A stretch of DNA of 6,219 bases from Candidatus Odinarchaeota archaeon. GTDB lineage: Archaea; Asgardarchaeota; Baldrarchaeia; Baldrarchaeales; DXJG01. Within the stretch, counting starts at the first letter, position 1. The number at the start of each line of letters is the position of its first letter. The stretch covers positions 1 to 6,219 of the forward strand of contig JAGGSW010000158.1 in the NCBI GenBank assembly GCA_021158895.1, given 5' to 3'. A program made the position numbers and the translations under genes. Under the pieces are notes generated by a model. The model made no database searches and had not been told where the DNA came from. It saw only the letters and a list, made by a program, of their open reading frames with translations. Of the stretch, positions 1 through 5,420 are shown piece by piece.

Positions 1-30
1 GTATTCCCCCGGCTTTTGCTCGGGTTCAAC
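1..30. other. GC-rich left edge, unassigned
   Basis: The first 30 bases are clearly richer in G+C than the AT-rich leader that follows. Positions 8-12 can pair with 20-24 around a 7-base loop. The stretch could be the tail of an upstream gene (the + frames close with TGA at 46-48 or TAA at 33-35) or of a structured RNA. Too little is present to decide. Confidence 0.2.
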
Positions 31-33
31 AAT

Positions 34-46
34 AAATTTATATATT
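34..46 (+). promoter_or_regulatory. Candidate archaeal TATA box for the thioredoxin gene
   Basis: The core TTTATATA (37-44) follows an A-rich BRE-like stretch (31-36). Transcription would start near 66-70 and give a leader of about 40 nt. A second weaker box, CTTTTAAT at 68-75, would give a leader of about 14 nt. Both are consensus matches by eye only. Confidence 0.5.
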
Positions 47-99
47 GATGTTCTTATTAATATTTTGCTTTTAATGTGCAAAAAATACAAAATAATATT

Positions 100-104
100 A
101 GGTG
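100..104 (+). promoter_or_regulatory. Ribosome binding site that sets the thioredoxin start
   Basis: AGGTG lies 6 nt before the ATG at 111 and is part of AGGTGA, a match to the archaeal anti-Shine-Dalgarno. The GTG at 102 is therefore part of the ribosome binding site and is unlikely to be the start codon. Confidence 0.7.
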
Positions 105-110
105 AAAAAC

Positions 111-539
111 ATGGACGAAGAAGACCGTGAATTAGAAAAAATACTTCAAAGAAAAATGAAAGAACTACTACACGCAACCCAAAGAAAAACAACTCCTCAT
201 CCACTCTCAGAAGGTAAAGCTGTTAAACTTACATCAGAAAATTTTGATAAAGTTATAAACAACTCAGATATGCCAGTACTGGTCGATTTTTGGGCTGAAT
301 GGTGTATGCCTTGTCACATGATGTCCCCTGTAGTAGAGGCTCTCGCAAAGAAATATGCTGGAAAAGCCATCGTTGCCAAATTGAATGTAGATGAAAGTCC
401 AGACATTGCTCAAAGATATTATATTATGGGTATTCCGACTTTTATAATCTTTAAAAACGGAAAACCTGTGGAGAAAATTGTAGGAGCAGTGGGTCGAGGA
501 CCCCTAGAAAAAGCTCTTCGAAAACACTTAACAACATAG
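111..539 (+). CDS. trx: Thioredoxin with charged N-terminal extension
   Basis: A cytoplasmic dithiol/disulfide oxidoreductase of 142 residues. The thioredoxin fold spans about residues 37-142. It has the active site WCMPC (Cys65 and Cys68), the buried Asp59 of the VDFW strand, and the cis-proline loop GIPTF (Pro109). The usual WCGPC is WCMPC here and is followed by His, which may shift redox potential or partner choice. Classical thioredoxins are about 105-110 residues. The extra N-terminal ~36 residues form a charged, probably helical segment (DEEDRELEKILQRKMKELL) and then a Pro/Thr-rich linker. There is no signal peptide. The ATG at 111 is preferred over GTG at 102 because GGTGA is its ribosome binding site. 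The gene stands alone, 268 nt before the next one. The family is certain; the physiological partner is unknown, and the nearby Hdr complex or lipoyl protein are candidates. Confidence 0.93.
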   Translation: MDEEDRELEKILQRKMKELLHATQRKTTPHPLSEGKAVKLTSENFDKVINNSDMPVLVDFWAEWCMPCHMMSPVVEALAKKYAGKAIVAKLNVDESPDIAQRYYIMGIPTFIIFKNGKPVEKIVGAVGRGPLEKALRKHLTT

Positions 540-540
540 A

Positions 541-557
541 TAACCTTTTATTATTTT
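541..557 (+). terminator. Candidate T-rich terminator after the thioredoxin gene
   Basis: The T-rich run CTTTTATTATTTT begins a few bases after the TAG stop at 537-539. Archaeal RNA polymerase commonly terminates on such U-tracts without a strong hairpin. It abuts the inverted repeat at 556-579. Confidence 0.4.
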
Positions 558-579
558 AAGAACGACATGCAATTCTTAA
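556..579. repeat. Inverted repeat TTAAGAA-N10-TTCTTAA
   Basis: The perfect 7-bp arms lie at 556-562 and 573-579, with a 10-nt spacer. It may be a weak hairpin helping thioredoxin termination, or a protein-binding site. The arm spacing is like that of the repeats at 604-624 and 772-794. Confidence 0.4.
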
Positions 580-603
580 GTAACAAGCCCATATTTTATA
601 ACA

Positions 604-624
604 CCGTTAATAAGCTTAAAACGG
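604..624. repeat. Inverted repeat CCGTT-N11-AACGG
   Basis: The perfect 5-bp arms lie at 604-608 and 620-624, with an 11-nt spacer. The arms are short, but they contain G/C in an AT-rich spacer. This is a weak candidate binding site in the spacer before the regulator gene. Confidence 0.25.
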
Positions 625-741
625 AAATGCAAAACTTTTTAATACATTGCGCTTATAGAAAATTTCTAAATTTAAATTCAAAATATAATCGTTTCCCCTA
701 CAAAGTGTTAAATACTCGAAATTAGATATTATTTAATTGAT

Positions 742-749
742 CATATATG
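742..749 (+). promoter_or_regulatory. Candidate TATA box for the regulator gene
   Basis: CATATATG would place the transcription start near 771, just at the inverted repeat 772-794, with a leader of about 37 nt. An alternative TATA is the AAATATAAT run at 681-689, which would give a longer leader. The choice is uncertain. The rest of the 268-nt spacer shows only the inverted repeats listed separately. Confidence 0.3.
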
Positions 750-771
750 TCACTCTAGATGGCAGAATGCC

Positions 772-794
772 TTAACCGTGTAGTCTTAGGTTAA
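772..794. repeat. Inverted repeat TTAACC-N11-GGTTAA, possible operator
   Basis: The perfect 6-bp arms lie at 772-777 and 789-794, with an 11-nt spacer. It ends one base before the AGGTG ribosome binding site (796-800) of the regulator gene. This is the position expected for an autoregulatory operator, or for a hairpin that affects translation. The role is inferred from position. Confidence 0.4.
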
Positions 795-807
795 CAGGTG
801 TGTTGGA

Positions 808-1509
808 ATGAATGTAATTACAGAGCCACGTGACAAGTTTGGAAGAATGCAGATGGTTTTGGAATATTTGGTTGTTAAACCGTGTGCTACAATCCTTGAA
901 ATATCTCAAAGCACAGGATTGAGCTACACTTCCGTCAAAAACATTTTAGATGAGCTTTCCTCTAATGGATACGTTGAAACAGATATTCAAAAAGAGAGTG
1001 TGGGAAGACCTGCAACTGTTTACAGGCTCAAGAAACCTTTTATGTTCATATATCCTCCAAGAGACTATCCTTTGCTTACACGGGCTTTAATAAAAGCGTT
1101 CATTAAAAAATATGGTAACAGGGAGTTGGATACCTGGGTCAAAGTAGTGGGAGATGTTCTAGGTGAGGATGTAATTAAATGTTTGAGGAGAAAGTATGGT
1201 GAAGGAATTTTGATGACGGATAGATTCTGGGATGTTCTTAGAGATGAGCTTAACGATATGGGGATGTATTGTGAACTTAAAAAAATGGGTAAAGGGAAAA
1301 TATCCATAGTTATAAGGAACTGTATTTTCCAAGAAATTGGTCAAACGTTGAAAGGGGATCTTAGGGACATACCGTGTAGAATTCACGAGTTAAGTTTTTC
1401 CTACATTTTCAGCCATTTTAAACCCGGGGAAAAAGTAGTTGTCGAACTAAAGTCGACAATTATAAGAGACAATGATTTCTGCGACTTTTACATAACTTTT
1501 AAAGATTAG
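808..1509 (+). CDS. Winged-helix transcriptional regulator, SufR/COG2345-like
   Basis: A predicted DNA-binding regulator of 233 residues. Residues about 12-75 form a winged helix-turn-helix: the helix ATILEISQSTGLS, a recognition helix near 39-50 (SYTSVKNILDEL), and a wing ending GRPATVYRL (66-74). The C-terminal part is a separate domain whose pattern NCIF (Cys172), PCRIH (Cys190) and FCDFYI (Cys225) resembles the cysteine region of the ArsR-related COG2345 group. SufR, a [4Fe-4S] repressor, belongs to that group. Cys155 could be a fourth ligand, but the spacings differ from those I recall for SufR. AGGTG at 796-800, 7 nt before the ATG, supports the start. There are no membrane segments. 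The gene has its own spacers and may regulate itself and the nearby Fe-S-rich hdr operon; that is inference. It could instead be a non-metal MarR/TrmB-like regulator. Confidence 0.75.
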   Translation: MNVITEPRDKFGRMQMVLEYLVVKPCATILEISQSTGLSYTSVKNILDELSSNGYVETDIQKESVGRPATVYRLKKPFMFIYPPRDYPLLTRALIKAFIKKYGNRELDTWVKVVGDVLGEDVIKCLRRKYGEGILMTDRFWDVLRDELNDMGMYCELKKMGKGKISIVIRNCIFQEIGQTLKGDLRDIPCRIHELSFSYIFSHFKPGEKVVVELKSTIIRDNDFCDFYITFKD

Positions 1510-1561
1510 GTCGCATCAATTTTAACGCCACAGTTCACGTGCTCTTTCAATCTTCAATGTT

Positions 1562-1638
1562 CAACTTAACAAACCAACTTTTATGTTACGTCATTAGCTT
1601 AATCGATGGAGGATGGAATAATATTTTAAGTTAAGTTG
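1562..1638. repeat. Separated inverted repeat CAACTTAAC / GTTAAGTTG
   Basis: The perfect 9-bp arms lie at 1562-1570 and 1630-1638, with 59 nt between them. The right arm follows directly after the candidate gcvH TATA box. The arms could be two operator half-sites for looping or the base of a leader hairpin, depending on where transcription begins. Confidence 0.35.
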
Positions 1639-1671
1639 CATAAATGAGTAGATGTAACAGCGGATGGAGGA
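1605..1671 (+). repeat. Direct repeat GATGGAGGA, second copy holds the ribosome binding site
   Basis: Nine identical bases occur at 1605-1613 and 1663-1671. The second copy contains GGAGG (1666-1670), 10 nt before the ATG at 1681, and is the ribosome binding site of the lipoyl-carrier gene. The first copy leads only to a two-codon ATG-GAA-TAA, so it is not a convincing gene start. Confidence 0.45.
1619..1628 (+). promoter_or_regulatory. Candidate TATA box for the gcvH-like gene
   Basis: The TA-rich core TAATATTTTA would place transcription near 1650 and give a leader of about 30 nt carrying GGAGG. A second candidate, CTTTTATG at 1579-1586, would give a leader of about 70 nt that includes both copies of GATGGAGGA. 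Confidence 0.35.
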
Positions 1672-1680
1672 AGTATTAAA

Positions 1681-2112
1681 ATGGTTAAGATAGAAGGATA
1701 TGAATTCCCAGATGACTTATACTACCACCCTGACCATATGTGGGCGAAAGTAGAAGATGGAAAGGTAAGGATAGGGTACAATGAATGGGCACAAAGCGCC
1801 GCAGGAAAAATACTGTTCATTAGAACTAAGAAAGTAGGTCAACCAGTAAAACAAGGAAAAACCCTTGGAACAATTGAAAGCGGCAAGTGGGTTGGGCCAT
1901 TAAAATCTCCAGTTTCAGGAAAAATAGTTGAACTTAATGAAGAAGTCTTGAAGAACCCATCGTTAATAAACGAAGACCCCTACGGGAAAGGTTGGATCGC
2001 GGTAATAGAACCAACAAACTTAGAAGAAGACCTTAAAAACCTAATACCAGGCTCAGACCACGCAAAATTGGAAGAATGGCTAAAGAAAGAAATGGAAAAA
2101 GCCAAAAAATAA
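1681..2112 (+). CDS. gcvH: GcvH-like lipoyl carrier protein, stand-alone
   Basis: A 143-residue protein of the glycine cleavage H family, a cytoplasmic carrier that holds lipoate on a lysine arm. Family landmarks seen are YHPDHMWAKVEDGKVRIGYNEWAQ (14-37), GKTLGTIES (59-67), the lipoylation site ESGK with Lys69, SPVSGKIVELN (76-86) and NEDPYGKGWI (97-106). A Lys/Glu-rich helical tail (about 113-143) ends the protein. Around the lysine, canonical GcvH has ESVKA followed by a D-x-Y/L segment; here it is ESGKWVGPLKSP, a variant motif. No glycine cleavage T or P gene is present. Its convergent neighbour is the hdrCBA operon, which recalls the lipoate-binding LbpA proteins tied to sulfur-oxidising Hdr-like systems. 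Lipoylation and partnership with Hdr are inference; a role in a glycine cleavage complex encoded elsewhere is the main alternative. Confidence 0.88.
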   Translation: MVKIEGYEFPDDLYYHPDHMWAKVEDGKVRIGYNEWAQSAAGKILFIRTKKVGQPVKQGKTLGTIESGKWVGPLKSPVSGKIVELNEEVLKNPSLINEDPYGKGWIAVIEPTNLEEDLKNLIPGSDHAKLEEWLKKEMEKAKK

Positions 2113-2137
2113 AATTTAACATTTTAACTTTTTATTC
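2104..2137. terminator. Overlapping terminators between convergent genes
   Basis: Only 30 nt separate the two stop codons. On the + strand the T-rich ATTTTAACTTTTTATT (2120-2135) follows the gcvH-like gene. On the minus strand the A-rich run 2104-2115 reads as a T-tract just beyond hdrA, inside the 3' end of the opposite gene. Each tract fits archaeal U-tract termination. Confidence 0.45.
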
Positions 2138-2142
2138 GCGGA

Positions 2143-4536
2143 TTATTCACTTTCTTCTTCTAATTTTTTGAGTAGATTTTCTCTTGTTTCCTGGTCTATT
2201 GGCCCTTCATCTTTGATCATTCTGTCAAAGGTTTCAAAGACTTTTACTAGTTTCCTCCAGTCTGGAACGTAGACTTTTGAGAACCATATTCTTACGCTAT
2301 CAATGTCGTAGTCTTCAATGTCGAACCTGTAGTTTTCGATTCTTTCTTCAGCGATTGCATGTGCCTTTCCAAAGGGTCCCTCGTGTTCTGGAGCTTCTAA
2401 GAACATTATACCGTCAGCACCTTTCGCGAAAGCATACAAGATGTGCTTTAACTTTAGTCTACTGGTGGAGGGTACAGGTATAACTCTAATACTACTCGGG
2501 TAAGATAGTCGTGCGACCCCAGTTAAGTCTAATGCTGTGTAGGCGATTTCATTTTCTACGAAAGCAAGTATTTTAATTTCAGACTCCGATCCGGTTAGTA
2601 CACCTTCTATTTCGGCCATCAATTGTTCATCAGATAGTCCTTTAAGGTCTAAGGCTTCCTTGGGACATGCCGGTATACAGGCTCCACATCCATTGCAGAG
2701 AATTTCATTTATCTCAACTTTATCGCTTGCGATGGATATTGCTTCTGTTGGACATACTTCGATACATTCTCCACAAGCATCGCATTCTTCAGGTGTAGCT
2801 AGATAAGCTTTGTTTGGTTCAATGATTTTCTCTTTTTGTATCAGGAAGTTTATTGCTTTTGCAGCTGCTCCTTCAGCTTCCGAAACAGATGTTTGAATAT
2901 CTTTAGGACCTAATATAACTCCGCAAGCAAAGATTCCTTCACGTTTTGTTGAAACTGGATCGAGCTTTGGATGTTTTTCGAGAACAAAACCGTCTTCATC
3001 GAGTGGGATTTTGAGTATCTCAGCTAGCTTGGTTATTTCTGGGCTTGGCACTATTGGTGGACACAAAACTACCAAATCGTATCTATTTTCTATTGGTCTG
3101 CCTAATGTTGTGTCCTCTGCTCTAACGATTAATTGATCTCCGTCCGGGATTATTTCTGATACTTTTCCTCTAACGAATTTTACTCCTTCGATTTGAGCGT
3201 TTTTGTAGAATTCTTCATATCTCCTTCCAGCTGCTCTTAAATCTATGTAGTGGATCCATATGTCTAGTCCTTCCATGAATTCCTTCATCATCAGTGCCTG
3301 TTTGATCGCGTATAAGCAGCATACACGACTACAATAAGGTTTACCTTTATTTGTGTCTCTTGATCCTGCGCAAAGAACGTAACCTATTTTCTTAACTTCT
3401 CCGCCATCGCTGGGACGGACTATTGCACCACTTGTTGGACCTGTTACATTCATTAATCGTTCCATTTGCAATGCGGTTATAACATTTGGATGTATGCCAT
3501 ACTTATATTCGCCATATTCACTTAAGTCAAAAAGTTTGAAGCCCGTTGCAACTATAATGGCGCCAACATTTATCTCTATTTCTTTCTCTGTGTCATCAAG
3601 GTTTATAGCTTTTCTAGGACATTTTTCAACACATTTTCCACATTTTGTACAGCTATTAAAGTCTATAACATAAGCTGAAGGAACTGCCTGTGGGAATGGT
3701 ATATAAATGGCTTTACGTTTTCCTAATCCCTCATCGAAGTCAGAAACAGTTTCAACTGGGCATACACGATTACAGGCTCCACATCCAACGCATTTCTCTA
3801 CATCTACCCCTCTCGGTTTAAGTTTGATTTTAACTTTGAAGTCTCCTGGAACACCTTCAACAGATACAACTTCAGCAAGAGTTAAAAGCTCTATGTTTGT
3901 GTTTTCCGCTACTTCTCCCATTTTAGGTGTTAAAATACATTGAGCGCAATCTAGGGTGGGGAAAACTTTAGCGTATTTAGCCATGTGGCCTCCAATTGTA
4001 GGTTCTTTTTCTACCAAGTATACTTTTATTCCGGTTTCAGCAACACGTAAAGCAGCGGTTATGCCAGCTATACCGCCACCAATAACTAATACTGCTTGTT
4101 TTACTGGCATCTTACCGGGATACAAGGGAGTTGCTTTTTCAACTTTTTTAACAGCACCCTTGATAAGATCTATAGCTTTTAAGGTTGCTCCTTCAGGATC
4201 TTCATGGTGAACCCAAGAACATTGTTCACGAATGTTGACAACTTCTAGAAACGCTAGGTTTACACCCTCCTCCTCTACGTTCCTCTCAAACATTTTTCTG
4301 TGCATTTTCGGCGTACAACAAGCAATAACTACTCTATTTAATCCTCGTTTTTTAATTGATTGTCTGATAAGTTCTACACCTGGTTTTGAACACATATAAG
4401 TGTAATGTCTCGCTACTACAACGTTTTCCCATTCTGAAGCTGCCTTGACAACTCTTTTAACATCTACGACATCAGAAATGTTTCCACCGCATTCACATAC
4501 AAAAACACCTACACGGGGATTTTCCAAGGTTTTCAC
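2143..4536 (-). CDS. hdrA: Heterodisulfide reductase subunit A fused to a Cys-less MvhD-like domain
   Basis: The flavin-containing hub of the Hdr complex, 797 residues counted from GTG at 4536. Domains in order: an HdrA N-terminal domain (1-145; Cys14, 16, 49, 73, 74, 106); a FAD Rossmann motif GGGIAG (153-158) with VEKE; TLDCAQCILTPKM (194-206); two inserted ferredoxin motifs (Cys249/252/255/259 and 296/299/302/306); the LCAGSRD and YCSRVCC cysteines (389, 402, 406, 407); and two C-terminal ferredoxin motifs (585/588/591/595 and 614/617/620/624). Residues about 654-780 align with MvhD, the subunit that links Hdr to hydrogenase or formate dehydrogenase, but contain no Cys. HdrA-MvhD fusions are known, for example HdrA2 of Methanosarcina. 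VLCPPIVPS (490-498) differs from the STG-type motif I recall. The start overlaps the hdrB stop as GTGA; TTG at 4527 (MENPRVGVFVC) may be the true start. Cytoplasmic. The electron donor cannot be told. Confidence 0.92.
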   Translation of the reverse strand: MKTLENPRVGVFVCECGGNISDVVDVKRVVKAASEWENVVVARHYTYMCSKPGVELIRQSIKKRGLNRVVIACCTPKMHRKMFERNVEEEGVNLAFLEVVNIREQCSWVHHEDPEGATLKAIDLIKGAVKKVEKATPLYPGKMPVKQAVLVIGGGIAGITAALRVAETGIKVYLVEKEPTIGGHMAKYAKVFPTLDCAQCILTPKMGEVAENTNIELLTLAEVVSVEGVPGDFKVKIKLKPRGVDVEKCVGCGACNRVCPVETVSDFDEGLGKRKAIYIPFPQAVPSAYVIDFNSCTKCGKCVEKCPRKAINLDDTEKEIEINVGAIIVATGFKLFDLSEYGEYKYGIHPNVITALQMERLMNVTGPTSGAIVRPSDGGEVKKIGYVLCAGSRDTNKGKPYCSRVCCLYAIKQALMMKEFMEGLDIWIHYIDLRAAGRRYEEFYKNAQIEGVKFVRGKVSEIIPDGDQLIVRAEDTTLGRPIENRYDLVVLCPPIVPSPEITKLAEILKIPLDEDGFVLEKHPKLDPVSTKREGIFACGVILGPKDIQTSVSEAEGAAAKAINFLIQKEKIIEPNKAYLATPEECDACGECIEVCPTEAISIASDKVEINEILCNGCGACIPACPKEALDLKGLSDEQLMAEIEGVLTGSESEIKILAFVENEIAYTALDLTGVARLSYPSSIRVIPVPSTSRLKLKHILYAFAKGADGIMFLEAPEHEGPFGKAHAIAEERIENYRFDIEDYDIDSVRIWFSKVYVPDWRKLVKVFETFDRMIKDEGPIDQETRENLLKKLEEESE

Positions 4537-4537
4537 C
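4533..4537 (-). promoter_or_regulatory. GGTGA at the hdrB-hdrA junction, possible ribosome binding site
   Basis: Read on the minus strand, GGTGA covers the hdrB stop and the GTG taken as the hdrA start. It lies 5 nt before a TTG at 4527-4525. This is the same geometry as GGTGA before the thioredoxin ATG. If it acts as the ribosome binding site, HdrA starts at TTG and is 794 residues long. Confidence 0.45.
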
Positions 4538-5420
4538 CCAAACCAAGCTTATCTAGATATGTTGGAGGGATTTCATTCTCATAAAGCCCTAAACTCTTAG
4601 GATCTATTCCCACTGCTAAGCCGATTAGTTGAACAAGGTGAATCACTGGAATATTGAATTCGAGCCCCTTTCTTTCTCGAAGCTCAACCTGCCCTCTGTC
4701 AAATTGGAAATGGCAAAAGGAACATGGATGAAGAATACAGTCAGCTCCAGCTTCTTTTACACTTTTCAATTTTCTTGCCGTGATTTCTAAGGCTGTGTCT
4801 AAGTTACCTGCTCTTACTCCTCCACCTGCACCACAGCAAAGTAGCTTTTCTTTGTAGTATATGGGCTCAGCGCCAAGAGCTTTAACAATATCCTCAAGTA
4901 TATGTGGTTTTTCACTTGATCCATGACCTCTGATTTTCCTAGGCTTTAGAAAATGACACCCATAGTGAATTGCAACTTTAAGTCCCTCAAGAGGGTTTTT
5001 AACAGATGATTTTATTTTGTCAATCCCTATATCGTTAGTAAAAACTTCAATTACATGTTTAATTCCTGTTTTAGCGTTGTAAGTTCTATTAATTTTACTT
5101 AGAATCTCATTCACGCTTCTTCGCTTACCGGGGTCCTCCTTTAGGATATGCCATGCTTCCTGCAGGGTTGCGTAGCAACCATTACAAATAGTTGTTAAAT
5201 CTGCGCCGAGCGATTCACCAAGTGAGAGATTTCTGGCAGCAATTACAAGCCAGTTCCAAAGGTCAAAGCTACCGAAAACTCCTGGAGCTGGACAGCACGA
5301 AGCACCATTTAAATCTAGAAGTTCTATACCGAAGTGTTGCATGACCTTTTTAGTGGCGGCTTCAAGACCTGGGTATCTGAGAGGTGCAATGCAACCTAAG
5401 AAAAAGGCGTATTTAGCCAT
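4533..5420 (-). CDS. hdrB: Heterodisulfide reductase subunit B (catalytic, CCG domains)
   Basis: The catalytic subunit that cleaves a disulfide on two non-cubane [4Fe-4S] clusters. Its 295 residues hold two complete CCG-type cysteine sets: Cys10-x31-Cys42Cys43-x35-Cys79-x2-Cys82 and Cys155-x39-Cys195Cys196-x36-Cys233-x2-Cys236. Both fit the family pattern CX31-39CCX35-36CXXC. The motifs SCCPAPGVFGSFD and LLCCGAGGGVR are as in methanogen HdrB, and the length is close to the usual ~300 residues. No heme or membrane segment is seen, so it is the soluble HdrABC type. The ATG at 5420 follows the hdrC stop with no gap and has a strong ribosome binding site. The stop overlaps hdrA by 4 bp, so translation is probably coupled. 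The natural disulfide is not shown; in a non-methanogen it need not be CoM-S-S-CoB, and a lipoyl or other thiol disulfide is possible. Confidence 0.95.
   Translation of the reverse strand: MAKYAFFLGCIAPLRYPGLEAATKKVMQHFGIELLDLNGASCCPAPGVFGSFDLWNWLVIAARNLSLGESLGADLTTICNGCYATLQEAWHILKEDPGKRRSVNEILSKINRTYNAKTGIKHVIEVFTNDIGIDKIKSSVKNPLEGLKVAIHYGCHFLKPRKIRGHGSSEKPHILEDIVKALGAEPIYYKEKLLCCGAGGGVRAGNLDTALEITARKLKSVKEAGADCILHPCSFCHFQFDRGQVELRERKGLEFNIPVIHLVQLIGLAVGIDPKSLGLYENEIPPTYLDKLGLG

Noticed and set aside
1..30. Possible tRNA piece: a 5-bp stem with 7-nt loop followed by GGTTCAA
   Set aside because: The T-loop-like GGGTTCAAC is followed by AT-rich sequence with no complementary T-stem or acceptor stem, so no tRNA can be folded.
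102..110. GTG at 102 as the thioredoxin start
   Set aside because: It lies inside the GGTGA ribosome binding site that is correctly spaced for the ATG at 111.
1065..1386. Open frames on the minus strand inside the regulator gene
   Set aside because: They are antisense shadows of a clearly coding + frame and resemble no protein family.
1613..1621. Two-codon ORF ATG-GAA-TAA after a GGAGG in the gcvH-like leader
   Set aside because: GGAGG directly touches the ATG with no spacer, so initiation is unlikely; the sequence is better explained as one copy of a short direct repeat.
1510..1680. Riboswitch upstream of the gcvH-like gene
   Set aside because: No known aptamer core is recognisable, and glycine riboswitches are not expected in Archaea.
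3707..4210. Open + strand frames opposite hdrA
   Set aside because: They lie antisense to conserved HdrA cluster and FAD motifs and have no recognisable domains.
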